Source of the DNA: Muribaculaceae bacterium
Lineage (GTDB): Bacteria > Bacteroidota > Bacteroidia > Bacteroidales > Muribaculaceae
Direction of reading: 5' to 3'
NCBI GenBank assembly: GCA_009775355.1
Contig: VSPN01000033.1
Span: 1 to 32,573, forward strand
Length of the DNA stretch: 32,573 nucleotides
In this document: in pieces, positions 16,698 through 25,705 of the stretch
How the letters are laid out: the number at the start of each line of letters is the position of its first letter
How positions within the stretch are numbered: position 1 is the first letter of the stretch
Notes under the pieces: model-generated
Databases searched by the model: none
What the model saw: only the letters and a program-made list of their open reading frames with translations
Told to the model about the DNA's origin: nothing
Program-made: the position numbers and the translations under genes

Positions 16698-17765
16698 TCA
16701 GTGTTTTGCCTCAAATTCCTTCATGGCGGCAACAAGTGCCTCAACGCTTTCTTTAGGGAGCGCGTTGTAAAGCGACGCACGGAAACCACCTACAGAACGG
16801 TGTCCTTTTATGCCGACCATTCCCTTCGAAGTTGCAAACTCCATGAATTCTTTTTCAAGTTCAGCGTATTCGGGATTCATGACGAAGCAAACATTCATGA
16901 TCGAGCGGTCTTCTTCGGCTACTGTGCCACGGAGCAGACGGTTGCGGTCGATCTCGTCATAAAGGATGCCGGCTTTCTCGATGTCGCGGCGTTCCATCTC
17001 CTTGACACCTCCCTGCTCCTTGTAATAACGAAGAGTCATGAGTGCCGAATAAATAGGAAGCACCGGCGGAGTGTTGAACATCGAACCTTTCTTGATATGT
17101 GTGCGGTAGTCAAGCATGGTGGGGATCTCGCGGCATACTTTTCCAAGAGCGTCCTCCTTGATGATGACGATGGTTACGCCTGAAGGCGCGAGGTTCTTCT
17201 GTGCACCGGCGTAGATGCATTCATATTTCGACGCATCGAATTCACGTGAGAATATGTCGGACGACATGTCGCACACCATAGGCACGGGGCTGTCGAAGTC
17301 TTTGCGGATCTCGGTACCGTAGATTGTATTGTTCGATGTATAGTGGAAGTAGTCTACATCGGAAGGAATCACGAAATCCTTGGGGATGTAGGTGAACTTC
17401 TTGTCTTCGGAAGAAGCGATCACGTCAACTTCACCAAAAATGCGTGCCTCTTTGATTGCGTTGGTCGCCCATGTGCCTGTATTGATATAGGCTGCTTTTT
17501 TATTGAGAAGGTTAAAAGGCACCATGCAGAACTGGAGGCTTGCGCCGCCTCCGAGGAAAAGGACATGGTATCCTTCAGGAATATTGAGAAGTTCTTTTGT
17601 CAGAGCGACAGCCTCATCGACTACCGCCTGAAATTCCTTGCTTCTGTGGGAAATCTCAAGAATAGAGAGACCCATATCGGCGAAGTTGATGACAGCATCG
17701 GCTGTCTTCTGAATCGTGTAAGGTGAAAGTATGCTGGGACCAGCATAGAAATTGTGTTTCTTCAT
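16698..17765 (-). CDS. serC: phosphoserine aminotransferase
   Basis: This PLP enzyme transfers an amino group from glutamate to 3-phosphohydroxypyruvate. The 355-residue protein has the PLP lysine in YAGAQKNLAPSG and family segments HNFYAGPSILS, FLGGGASLQF and the C-terminal RSVGGFRASLYNA. The ATG at 17765 (MKKHNFYAGP) is the family start. An upstream in-frame ATG at 17834 lies before the promoter box and is rejected. The gene is first in a serC-serA operon, with a good promoter at 17834-17804. Confidence 0.96.
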   Translation of the reverse strand: MKKHNFYAGPSILSPYTIQKTADAVINFADMGLSILEISHRSKEFQAVVDEAVALTKELLNIPEGYHVLFLGGGASLQFCMVPFNLLNKKAAYINTGTWATNAIKEARIFGEVDVIASSEDKKFTYIPKDFVIPSDVDYFHYTSNNTIYGTEIRKDFDSPVPMVCDMSSDIFSREFDASKYECIYAGAQKNLAPSGVTIVIIKEDALGKVCREIPTMLDYRTHIKKGSMFNTPPVLPIYSALMTLRYYKEQGGVKEMERRDIEKAGILYDEIDRNRLLRGTVAEEDRSIMNVCFVMNPEYAELEKEFMEFATSKGMVGIKGHRSVGGFRASLYNALPKESVEALVAAMKEFEAKH

Positions 17766-17803
17766 GATCGTTGTCAATATAGATTTTAGTTGGTTGTTTT
17801 GCG

Positions 17804-17834
17804 CAAAGATAAGCGAAATTAATAAATCCTGCAA
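17804..17834 (-). promoter_or_regulatory. serC-serA promoter
   Basis: On the minus strand TATCTTTG (17811-17804) matches TAnnTTTG, and TTG (17834-17832) lies 20 bases upstream. The predicted start of transcription leaves a leader of about 30 bases before the serC ATG. Confidence 0.7.
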
Positions 17835-17846
17835 GATTTTAACGGT

Positions 17847-17886
17847 AAAAAAAATGTCCTGCGGAACTATTGAGATTCCGCAGGAC
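17847..17886 (-). terminator. Rho-independent terminator of the MFS transporter gene
   Basis: GTCCTGCGGAA (17856-17866) pairs perfectly with TTCCGCAGGAC (17876-17886). On the minus strand a run of eight T follows. It separates the transporter from the serC promoter. Confidence 0.9.
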
Positions 17887-17918
17887 GTATATGATTGAAT
17901 ATCTGTTTAGTCCGATGA

Positions 17919-19541
17919 TTAGATCACTTCGCTGATTTCAGGAGTTTCCTCCGGTTTCTGCTTGCCAGGACCTTCTTTTATGAAGAATACGCATACAGAT
18001 CCGATGACAAGTGAAACGCCGGCTACAGCCATCATAAGATACTCCGGAGCAAGTTCTCCCGGAACGCTGAGCATGGTCAGGATCCAGCCTCCGACAAGTG
18101 CCGCCACTATCTGGGGAACACATATCGTGCAGTTGAACAATCCGAGGTATGCTCCGATATTACCTCCACGCAGTGAGTTTGTAAGTATGGTGAACGGCCA
18201 GGCGAGCATTGCAGCCCATGCGCATCCTATGAGGGCGAAAGCCACAAACAAAAGGTAGGGATGGGTGATGAACGCTGTCATGAAGAATCCGGCGGCACCG
18301 AGAAGAAGACTGAGGGTATATGAGAACTTGCTGCTTCTGAAACGCGGAAGGACAACTGCCCAGAGCACAGAGCCGAGAGCCTGGATAGCGAAGAGGACTC
18401 CGACCCAGTTTCCAGCCTCGTTGTACGCTGGCGAGGTGGCGTCAAGAACAGTGCGTGTCATATATTCGCATCCGGAGGCGTCATCGATCCGGACATTTCC
18501 TGTCGCGCTTATATCAAGCGTGCCATCAGCTCTCTTTTCGACAATATCTGCGGTAGTGAGAGCAAATGCACCCTGATGGGTAGAGAGAAAATCTTCGGTC
18601 TTTTTGCCGTGGTCGAGAATTATGATGCTGTCGTTGGCTATCAGGTACTTGCCCTGATAGTCTTTGCCTTCGTATGATATGCCTGGATAGTTGACTGTCG
18701 TAGGAGCCTCAAATGCATTGTGAGCCACAGTGTTCGTAGCATATGTCCACAGGAACAGGAACGCGAACCAGCAGAAGAACTGGACAACACCGACTGTCCA
18801 GAAAGTGGCAGGAGCGTGACGCAGAAGAGTTATGACGTCTTTTTTCTCTTTCTTTACCGGTTTCTCTTCTATGCCATTGTATTCATTATACAGTTTCGGC
18901 GGCCACTCCTTGATTTTTACAAGAGAATAGAACACACATATCAGAAGTATGGCTGCACCGATATAAAATGACCATATCACGGTGTCAGGCACAACTCCTT
19001 CGGGAGCAGTATTCTTTATGCCGAACCACATGAAAAGAATCGGGAAAATGTAGCCCACCACCGAACCGGCATTGCAAAGGAAACTCTGGATCGAGTAGGC
19101 AAGACCTTTCTGCTTCTCGTTCACCATGTCTCCTACAAGCATCTTGAACGGCTGCATGGCCGTATTGATCGATGTGTCAAGCAGCATCAGAGCCACAAGA
19201 CCGAAAAGGATTGCGCTAGCGACAGTGAAATGGAAACTTCCGGCATTCGGAAGAAGACACATCACGACTACGGCGACAAGCGCACCGGCGATGAGGTAGG
19301 GAAGTCGACGCCCGAATCTGTTCCAGGTCTTGTCGCTCATCATGCCGACAATCGGCTGTACGACAAGTCCCATCAGTGGGGGTAGGATCCAGAAATAACT
19401 CAGGTCGTGGGGATCGGCGCCGATTGTCGTGAATATTCGCGACACATTGGCACTCTGCAATGCGTATGCAATCTGCACACCGAAGAAGCCGAAAGATAGA
19501 TTCCACAGCTTCCAGAAACTTAAATCAGGTTTAGTTTTCAT
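17919..19541 (-). CDS. SLC45-like MFS sugar transporter with large internal insert
   Basis: This 540-residue inner-membrane protein has about 12 predicted helices. The N-terminal part (LWNLSFGFFGVQIAYALQSANVSRIF; SDKTWNRFGRRLPYLIAG) carries the RxGRR loop typical of the GPH/SLC45 sucrose-maltose group, which moves disaccharides with protons. The N-terminal and C-terminal six-helix halves are joined by a charged loop (about 210-240). Between the next two helices lies a hydrophilic segment of about 105 residues (272-378, YPGISYEGKDYQGKYL and following), which would face the periplasm. The C terminus is short and Glu/Pro-rich. No glycosidase or polysaccharide-utilisation genes flank it, so the substrate is unresolved. 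It has its own terminator. Confidence 0.88.
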   Translation of the reverse strand: MKTKPDLSFWKLWNLSFGFFGVQIAYALQSANVSRIFTTIGADPHDLSYFWILPPLMGLVVQPIVGMMSDKTWNRFGRRLPYLIAGALVAVVVMCLLPNAGSFHFTVASAILFGLVALMLLDTSINTAMQPFKMLVGDMVNEKQKGLAYSIQSFLCNAGSVVGYIFPILFMWFGIKNTAPEGVVPDTVIWSFYIGAAILLICVFYSLVKIKEWPPKLYNEYNGIEEKPVKKEKKDVITLLRHAPATFWTVGVVQFFCWFAFLFLWTYATNTVAHNAFEAPTTVNYPGISYEGKDYQGKYLIANDSIIILDHGKKTEDFLSTHQGAFALTTADIVEKRADGTLDISATGNVRIDDASGCEYMTRTVLDATSPAYNEAGNWVGVLFAIQALGSVLWAVVLPRFRSSKFSYTLSLLLGAAGFFMTAFITHPYLLFVAFALIGCAWAAMLAWPFTILTNSLRGGNIGAYLGLFNCTICVPQIVAALVGGWILTMLSVPGELAPEYLMMAVAGVSLVIGSVCVFFIKEGPGKQKPEETPEISEVI

Positions 19542-19558
19542 GAGTATGTTGTGTTATT

Positions 19559-19576
19559 TTAAAGCTTGTTTAATAA
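19559..19576. repeat. copy 1 of an 18-base intergenic repeat
   Basis: TTAAAGCTTGTTTAATAA lies between the end of nfo and the start of the MFS gene, 18 bases before the MFS ATG. The same 18 bases recur at 26863-26880. It has an AAGCTT core. Its role is unknown. Confidence 0.6.
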
Positions 19577-19592
19577 TAAATTGCAGGGGCAG

Positions 19593-20441
19593 TCACTCCC
19601 TGATCTGCGAATAAAGCCAGCTTATCTCCTCTTTCCATACAGAGGGGTCGGGCGTCTCGAGTATGAGCGGCATGTTGTCAAACCGAGGATCGTTGACAAG
19701 TCGTGTAAAAAACGCCGCGCCGAGCGATCCCTTGCCTATTAGTTCGTGACGGTCGATGCGAGAACCTAATGTTCGCTTGTTGTCATTCAGATGTAATGCA
19801 CGGAGATAGCTGCGTCCTATTGTATTGTCAAATTCATTCCACGTAGCTTCGTACCCCTCTTCAGACTCGAGGTCATATCCGGCCGAATGCGTATGGCATG
19901 TGTCAACGCATACGCCTATTCTGCTTTTGTCTTCCACTCCGTCGATGATTCTTGCAAGCTGCTCGAATCGAAATCCGAGGTTGGTTCCCTGTCCGGCCGT
20001 AGATTCAAGAATGGCAGAGACCCCCGATGTTTTATCGAGCGTCAGGTTAATGCTTTCTGCAATGAGGTCAAGACATGCGTCTGAATCCATCTGTCCGAGA
20101 TGGCTGCCGGGATGAAAGTTCAGCATGGTAAGCCCTAACTGCATGCATCTGTTCATTTCGTCAAGAAATGATTGTCTTGATTTTTGGAGTTTCTCGGGGT
20201 CTGGACTTCCGAGATTGATCAGAAAGTTGTCGTGGGGCAATATCACAGAGGAGGCAAATCCGCATTCCTCGCAATTGCGTCTGAATGCGTCGGCGGCTTC
20301 TGCTGTGATAGCTTTTGAAATCCATCTCGCACTCGAACTGGTGAAGAGGGCGAATGCCCTGGCTCCTATGGACTTTGCCTCGACAGGAGTATTCTGCACA
20401 CCCCCTGCGGCACTGACGTGGGCTCCTATATATTTTGCCAT
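19593..20441 (-). CDS. nfo: endonuclease IV (AP endonuclease)
   Basis: This 282-residue zinc-dependent TIM-barrel enzyme cleaves at abasic sites in base excision repair. Metal-ligand segments are visible in order: GAHVSAAGG, LPHDNFLINLGS, LNFHPGSH, AILESTAGQG, GVCVDTCHTHSAGYD, ALHLNDNK with DRHELIGKG, and LILETPD. The ATG at 20441 (MAKYIGAHVSA) is used; the upstream ATG at 20489 adds an unrelated tail. Residues FTSSSARWISK replace the FTKNQRQW-like text I recall in many relatives, a minor variation. It is divergent from the methyltransferase at 20635. Confidence 0.95.
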   Translation of the reverse strand: MAKYIGAHVSAAGGVQNTPVEAKSIGARAFALFTSSSARWISKAITAEAADAFRRNCEECGFASSVILPHDNFLINLGSPDPEKLQKSRQSFLDEMNRCMQLGLTMLNFHPGSHLGQMDSDACLDLIAESINLTLDKTSGVSAILESTAGQGTNLGFRFEQLARIIDGVEDKSRIGVCVDTCHTHSAGYDLESEEGYEATWNEFDNTIGRSYLRALHLNDNKRTLGSRIDRHELIGKGSLGAAFFTRLVNDPRFDNMPLILETPDPSVWKEEISWLYSQIRE

Positions 20442-20548
20442 AAAGTTATTGTCGTTTATTTGAATGCACGGCACGGCACGACAGGCCATTATTTATTATC
20501 TCTTGTCTGTCAGACACCTCAGCCGATGAAGATTCCAGTTTTAACAAA

Positions 20549-20556
20549 CAAATTTA
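20549..20556 (-). promoter_or_regulatory. -7 box candidate for nfo
   Basis: TAAATTTG on the minus strand matches TAnnTTTG and would give an nfo leader of about 100 bases. No correctly spaced -33 element was found. Confidence 0.4.
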
Positions 20557-20634
20557 CGCATTTTTTTTCAATAATTGATGGAGTTGATAAAAAAATGGCC
20601 AAAAAGTATTAACTTAGCGGACAAATCAAAGGTA

Positions 20635-21372
20635 ATGGAACTTTCAAAGACCAAATTGAACATGTTTTCATCTCTTGGGTCTGCCAAGATGAGAAAGAAA
20701 TATGGTTTGTTTACCGTTGAGGGAGAGAAGTCTGTGGCCGATACCATAGATATCTTTACTCCTGAGGCCGTGATCTGCGAGCGCGGACATGTACCGGCTT
20801 ATATTCCGGCTGGGACTCCTCTATATGAGACCGATCATGATGAAATGGGCAAGCTGTCAAACCTTACGACTCCTCCTTCTGTCATGGCGGTATATCGAAT
20901 CCCGAAGAGCACCGATGCAGATCTTGAGGTGGAGTCCGGACTGTATGTCGTGCTCGACGGAATTCAGGATCCCGGCAATCTCGGCACCATAGTGCGGACT
21001 TGCCATTGGTTCGGCATATACACTATTTTCGCGTCTAAAGATACGGTTGATATCTTTAATCCCAAATCTGTGCAGGCCACGATGGGATCTATTGCAAAAG
21101 TGAATGTGCATTATTGCGACATATGTCTTCTTCTCGACAGTAATCCCGGACTTCCTGTCTACGGGACGCTTCTTGAAGGGGAAAACATATTCAAGGCTAC
21201 ACTTTCCCGGAATGGCTTCATTGTGATGGGCAACGAGGGCAAAGGCATTTCGGAGGAAGTACGTAAAAGGATAAGTGTGCCACTGAACATTCCGCCGGCT
21301 TGTGCCGACCACAGTGAATCGCTCAATGTCTCAGTCGCGGCGGCAATAACGGTAGCTCTGTTCAGAAAGTAA
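20635..21372 (+). CDS. SpoU/TrmH-family RNA 2'-O-methyltransferase
   Basis: This 245-residue SPOUT enzyme has an N-terminal substrate-binding region (SKTKLNMFSSLGSAKMRKK, GLFTVEGEKSV) typical of rRNA methyltransferases of the RlmB/TrmH group. The three SpoU motifs are present: DGIQDPGNLGTIVRT (motif 1), IVMGNEGKGIS (motif 2) and IPPACADHSESLNVSVAAAI (motif 3), which form the knotted SAM site. The ATG at 20635 begins the conserved part, and the in-frame ATG at 20575 is rejected. The target nucleotide cannot be told. A second, different family member is encoded at 26911-27708. Confidence 0.92.
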   Translation: MELSKTKLNMFSSLGSAKMRKKYGLFTVEGEKSVADTIDIFTPEAVICERGHVPAYIPAGTPLYETDHDEMGKLSNLTTPPSVMAVYRIPKSTDADLEVESGLYVVLDGIQDPGNLGTIVRTCHWFGIYTIFASKDTVDIFNPKSVQATMGSIAKVNVHYCDICLLLDSNPGLPVYGTLLEGENIFKATLSRNGFIVMGNEGKGISEEVRKRISVPLNIPPACADHSESLNVSVAAAITVALFRK

Positions 21373-21405
21373 CAGCACACTCACAAAAGAATTCAAACTT
21401 CACAC

Positions 21406-21455
21406 AAAAAGCAGCGGTGCAGATGTCTTTCAAACATCTCCCCGCTGCTTTGCAT
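21406..21455. terminator. bidirectional terminator between convergent genes
   Basis: AAAGCAGCGG (21408-21417) pairs with CCGCTGCTTT (21442-21451), with an inner AGATGT/ACATCT stem. The stem ends in TTT on the plus strand and continues into TTTTTGTG on the minus strand. It lies after the methyltransferase and beyond the yraN stop. Confidence 0.8.
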
Positions 21456-21512
21456 TATTCCGTCTGAGCCACGACGGCATAACTGTTATTCATACGATCT
21501 GGACTCTATGAC

Positions 21513-21911
21513 TTATCTTCCGGAATTTACCTCCGGAAGATATGCGTCAGCGTAATGGGCAAATGTATAGTTCTCTTCGGTGCCAGTAAAAGTCACAATG
21601 TCGAATCTATACTGATAAAGCACCAGTTGCCGCCTGAGATAGGCATCCGCCGCGCATACGATACGGTGACGCTTGCGCCTGTCAACAGAAAGTGCGGGAT
21701 CTTCACCGCCTCCGCATCTCGCCTTGACCTCCACGAAAACAAGAGTGCGGTCGAGCTCGAGAATAAGATCGATTTCAAAGTGACCGTATCGCCAGTTACG
21801 TTCCCGGATGGTATACCCCGCCTTGAGAAAATATTCAGCTGCAAGTCTCTCGGCTTTCAGACCCCACTCGCGGTTTTTAAGTCCGAGCGCTTTCCTGTCA
21901 ATTCTGCTCAT
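21513..21911 (-). CDS. YraN-family (UPF0102) nuclease-fold protein
   Basis: This 132-residue protein has the UPF0102 layout: GLKAERLAAEYFLKAGYTIRERNW, then the restriction-endonuclease-like core E46-x-D48 and E61-V-K63 (GHFEIDLI, LVFVEVKAR). The fold suggests Holliday-junction-resolvase-like DNA binding, but the cellular role of the family is unsettled. It starts 25 bases after nadC and is probably co-transcribed with it. Confidence 0.9.
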   Translation of the reverse strand: MSRIDRKALGLKNREWGLKAERLAAEYFLKAGYTIRERNWRYGHFEIDLILELDRTLVFVEVKARCGGGEDPALSVDRRKRHRIVCAADAYLRRQLVLYQYRFDIVTFTGTEENYTFAHYADAYLPEVNSGR

Positions 21912-21936
21912 GCGGATTAGTATCCGAAATTGCCAC

Positions 21937-22785
21937 TCAGACAGCCTTGAAACTCATGTCAAGCCCTTTAACGCTGTGTGTCAGCGCACCAACCGATATA
22001 AAATCTACTCCGGCCTCGCCATATTGACGCAGATTCTCCAAAGTGATGCCTCCCGAAGATTCAGTCTCGAATCTTCCGCCTACGAGTTCAACAGCCTCTC
22101 GCGTCAGTTCCGGAGTAAAGTTGTCGAACATTATTCTGTCGACTCCGCCGTGTTCGATTACCCTGCGTATATCGTCGAGACTGCGAACCTCGACCTCGAT
22201 TTTCAGATCCTTGCCATTTGACCGGCAGTATTCACGCGCGCGGTCGATGGCCTTTTCGAGACCTCCGGCAAAATCTATATGATTGTCTTTTATAAGGATC
22301 ATATCGAACAGACCAATGCGGTGATTGGTTCCACCTCCTGTTTTGACCGCCTCCTTTTCAAGCATTCTCATGCCGGGAGTAGTCTTGCGTGTGTCGAGAA
22401 CTCTGGTGTGAAGACCCTGAAGCTCATCCTGATACTTTCTGGCCATGGTGGCGACTCCGCTCATGCGCTGCATTATATTGAGCATAGTGCGCTCGGCGAT
22501 CAGAAGTGACCGGACCGGACCCTCGGCAATAAACGCGACATCACCTTTTTTCACTTCTGTCCCGTCCTCTATCATTACTTCCAGTTTGATCGAGGGGTCT
22601 GTTTTGTCAAGAACCATCTTAGCGATGTTTACTCCCGACAGTATTCCGTCTTCCTTTATGATGAGTCGGCTTTTGCCTACGGCGTCAGCCGGAATAGTGG
22701 AAAGAGTAGTGTGGTCTCCGTCCCCGAGATCTTCGGCAAATGCCAGATCCAGAAGTTCGTCAATAAGCTGGTCTTTTGTCTTCAT
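21937..22785 (-). CDS. nadC: nicotinate-nucleotide pyrophosphorylase (carboxylating)
   Basis: Quinolinate phosphoribosyltransferase converts quinolinate and PRPP to nicotinate mononucleotide in de novo NAD synthesis. The 282-residue protein shows EDLGDGDHTT at the start, AERTMLNIMQRMSGVAT, VLDTRKTTPGMR, KTGGGTNHRIGLFDMILIKDNH, IEVEVRSLDD and ESSGGITLENL, which cover the PRPP and quinolinate sites. nadA and nadB are not in the window. It lies 59 bases after the M3 peptidase and 25 before yraN. Confidence 0.96.
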   Translation of the reverse strand: MKTKDQLIDELLDLAFAEDLGDGDHTTLSTIPADAVGKSRLIIKEDGILSGVNIAKMVLDKTDPSIKLEVMIEDGTEVKKGDVAFIAEGPVRSLLIAERTMLNIMQRMSGVATMARKYQDELQGLHTRVLDTRKTTPGMRMLEKEAVKTGGGTNHRIGLFDMILIKDNHIDFAGGLEKAIDRAREYCRSNGKDLKIEVEVRSLDDIRRVIEHGGVDRIMFDNFTPELTREAVELVGGRFETESSGGITLENLRQYGEAGVDFISVGALTHSVKGLDMSFKAV

Positions 22786-22844
22786 TTAAGCGTGGTGTAA
22801 GAGTATGATAATTTGAGTGATTCCTGAATACCCGCAGAATCGGA

Positions 22845-24983
22845 TTATTTTATGCCGTCTCTTTCGAGCAATGCGTCGACTGTCGGTTTCTTGCCTCGGA
22901 ACTCTACATAAAGTTCCATCGCGTCTTGAGTGTCACCGGACTGAAGCATCTTCAGAAACCGTGCTGCTGTTTTCTGATCGAAAATACCGTTTTCCTTGAA
23001 TGCTGCAAACGCATCGGCATCAAGTTCTTCCGACCATTTGTAACCGTAATAGCCCGCAGCATAACCGCCTGAGAAAATATGTCCGAATGAAGGCGACATC
23101 ACTGAACCTGCAACGGGATCGAATATTTTTACAGGAGCCTGGGCGGTTGCTTCGAATTCCTCAATGTCAGCAGAAGCCCGCAGGGGCTCGGTGATCGTAT
23201 GATATGCCATATCAAGGTATCCGAATCCAAGCTGGCGCATTGTCGAGTACGCAGCTCCGAACTGTGCAGACTTGACAAAACGGTCGAGAAGGTCTGCGGG
23301 TATTTTCTTCCCGGTTTTGTAATGACGGGCAAAGCCGTCAAGATATTCTTTACGTGTCAGAAAATTCTCATTGAACTGCGAGAAAAGCTCTACAAAGTCG
23401 TGGTCAACATTCGTGCCGCTGAGAGATTCATATTTTGCCTCGGACGAAAGCCCGTGGAGCGCGTGGCCGAATTCGTGAAGGAAAGTCTCTACCTCATCCG
23501 CAGTGAGAAGTACCGGATCCTTTCCAACCGGTTTGGAGAAGTTACATACTATTGAAATGAGAGGAAGAATCTTATTGCCATCGTCATCTTTGCTCTCCGC
23601 ACGGAATTCAGTCATCCATGCACCTGGAGACTTGCCAGCCCTGTAGAAGAAGTCCGCATACAGCAGCCCGAGCATCTCTCCATTCTTTTTGTATACCTCG
23701 TATATCCTCACATCGGGATGATACTTGTCTACTTTATCTGTCTCCTTGAACTTGTAGCTGTATAATTTTGCAGCAAGTCCGAAAACGCCGTCAATAGTAC
23801 TGTTGAGTTCAAAATAAGGCTTAAGATCCTCGTCATTGAATGCGTACCGGCTGTTTTTAAGCCTATCTGACCAGTATGAATAATCCCATGGCTGGAGGAT
23901 GAACCCGTTGCCTTCGGATGCACGAGCCAGATCCTGGATCTCCTCAAGCTCCTTATGCATCGGGACAACATATGCATTTCTGAGATCCTCAAGAAATGCC
24001 ATTACATTTTCCGGGGTCTTTGCCATAGTGAGTTCGAGTGCGTATTCAGCATAGTTCTTACGCCCCATCAGACGCGCCATTTCGAGTCGCACGTTTGCGA
24101 TATCCTTAAGAATCTGCATATTGTCAAATTCTCCTGACACATTGGTGCTTCCGTTCAGCCTGTACAGACTCTCCCGCAGATCGCGACGGTCTGAATACAT
24201 CATGAAGGGACCATAGCTCGGGCGGAAGATCGTGACGAGATACAACGATCCGTCATCCGGCTTGCCTTCTTCAGCAAGGGCTTCAGCTGCAGCTGCACGG
24301 TATGCAGATTTTATTGATTCGGGAATGCCGGAAAGATCAGATTCCTTCAGCCACATTCTTCTGGCAGGATCTTTCATGGCATTTGTGACATTCTGCGAGA
24401 ATCTTACATTGAGATCAGACAGTTCCGAACTTAATTTTCTGAATTTCTCTCTTTCTTCACCAGTGAGGTTGGCCCCGGAGTGCACAAAAGAACGGTATGT
24501 CTTTTCGATCAGTCTAAGATCCTCGGAAGAAAGAGATTTGTCTTCATGCCTTCTGTCATATACCTGACGGATTCGGTTCCATAGGCACTCGTTCAGCATC
24601 ATGTCAGTGGAATGCTCCGACAGAGCAGGCGTCACGCGTGCCAGTGCATTCATGAGAGTCGTGTCTCCCTTGGCACTTTCAAGATTGCTCAGCGCAAGCA
24701 CTGATCGGTTCAGCACTTCACCGCTGCGATCAAGTGCCACAATCGTGTTCTCAAATGTGGGTACACTGCGTTGTCGGCATATTGATTCAATCTCCTGGTT
24801 CTGAAGTCTGATTCCTTCAAGCACCCCCTGCTCGTAGTCGGAGGCGGTGAGAACGGAGAGGGGCATTGTCCCGAAGGGAGCGTCAGATCCGGCAACAAGC
24901 GGATTCACAGCCGAGCACTCTATATTTGAAGTGATTGTCATTAGTGTCAATACTGTAGCTGATTTAAGCAAAAATTTCTTCAT
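22845..24983 (-). CDS. exported M3-family metallopeptidase (Dcp-like)
   Basis: This 712-residue zinc peptidase resembles peptidyl-dipeptidase Dcp. The catalytic motif HEFGHALH starts at residue 503, followed downstream by the family text DFVELFSQFNENF. The N terminus (MKKFLLKSATVLTLMTITSNIECSA) looks like a signal peptide, so the enzyme is probably periplasmic, whereas the E. coli Dcp is cytoplasmic. The C-terminal half contains GYAAGYYGYKWSEELDADAF, typical of the family. The probable role is removing dipeptides from oligopeptides for peptide nutrition. It lies 53 bases after the barrel-protein gene. Confidence 0.94.
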   Translation of the reverse strand: MKKFLLKSATVLTLMTITSNIECSAVNPLVAGSDAPFGTMPLSVLTASDYEQGVLEGIRLQNQEIESICRQRSVPTFENTIVALDRSGEVLNRSVLALSNLESAKGDTTLMNALARVTPALSEHSTDMMLNECLWNRIRQVYDRRHEDKSLSSEDLRLIEKTYRSFVHSGANLTGEEREKFRKLSSELSDLNVRFSQNVTNAMKDPARRMWLKESDLSGIPESIKSAYRAAAAEALAEEGKPDDGSLYLVTIFRPSYGPFMMYSDRRDLRESLYRLNGSTNVSGEFDNMQILKDIANVRLEMARLMGRKNYAEYALELTMAKTPENVMAFLEDLRNAYVVPMHKELEEIQDLARASEGNGFILQPWDYSYWSDRLKNSRYAFNDEDLKPYFELNSTIDGVFGLAAKLYSYKFKETDKVDKYHPDVRIYEVYKKNGEMLGLLYADFFYRAGKSPGAWMTEFRAESKDDDGNKILPLISIVCNFSKPVGKDPVLLTADEVETFLHEFGHALHGLSSEAKYESLSGTNVDHDFVELFSQFNENFLTRKEYLDGFARHYKTGKKIPADLLDRFVKSAQFGAAYSTMRQLGFGYLDMAYHTITEPLRASADIEEFEATAQAPVKIFDPVAGSVMSPSFGHIFSGGYAAGYYGYKWSEELDADAFAAFKENGIFDQKTAARFLKMLQSGDTQDAMELYVEFRGKKPTVDALLERDGIK

Positions 24984-25036
24984 GTCACGTATATCAGATT
25001 AGACGGTTTTAAAACCTTGCCGACAAATCCGGGTTG

Positions 25037-25663
25037 TCAGAAATTGACACCAACAACCAGTTTGGCAAAGAATATGTAATTGGAATCAATATCGGTTTTC
25101 AACCGATTGCCTTCGCTGAAGTACTGGTAAGCTCCCGAAAGAATGACGTATGTCTTCGACATTTTTGTCTGCTGCAGGTTGATTCCCACTCCGACCGCAC
25201 CATAGAAATCACCTACGGTGCCTGTGCTGCTGAATGAGTTGAAAGAATATCCTCCCTGAAGATTGAAAAACAGCAAAGAGGGAGTTCTCCGGAAATTTGT
25301 CCGGATCACGGCATAGACCGGAATAAAATTGTTGCCAGTATGAATTGAACGATGGATTCCGGCCCCTATTCCCGCCATCTTTATGAACGAATTCTTGTAA
25401 CCGAACAAGACGTCGAGGTCGAACGACGAAAGATCATGGCTTGTAAGATCAAGAGACGATCCGGCTTCAGCACCCCATGTGAAATTGGAGAAGGCAAGGC
25501 TTCGCGATTGATCAGGAAACAGACTTTCCCTTTCTGAGTAAGTGGCAGCATCAAGAGTCAAGTCAGGGGGTTGTTGAGCAACGGAATCTCTTGCTGAGGC
25601 ACATGGAAAAAGACACAGTAAACCCATAGTAAAGACAATTGCATATCTGAATATCCTTACCAT
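25037..25663 (-). CDS. small outer-membrane beta-barrel protein
   Basis: This 208-residue protein has a signal peptide (about 1-24, ending near CASA). The remainder alternates hydrophobic and polar residues in strands of about 10 (SFIKMAGIGAGIHRSI, FIPVYAVIRTNF, SLLFFNLQGGYSF, FYGAVGVGINLQ, TYVILSGAYQYF) and ends in an aromatic strand FFAKLVVGVNF, the usual outer-membrane barrel signature. The length suggests an 8-strand barrel. I do not recognise a specific family. It sits 42 bases after rpoD and upstream of the peptidase gene. Confidence 0.8.
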   Translation of the reverse strand: MVRIFRYAIVFTMGLLCLFPCASARDSVAQQPPDLTLDAATYSERESLFPDQSRSLAFSNFTWGAEAGSSLDLTSHDLSSFDLDVLFGYKNSFIKMAGIGAGIHRSIHTGNNFIPVYAVIRTNFRRTPSLLFFNLQGGYSFNSFSSTGTVGDFYGAVGVGINLQQTKMSKTYVILSGAYQYFSEGNRLKTDIDSNYIFFAKLVVGVNF

Positions 25664-25705
25664 GGGTATTAAATTATAAACATTTTTGTCAGCAACCGAA
25701 ATGTA

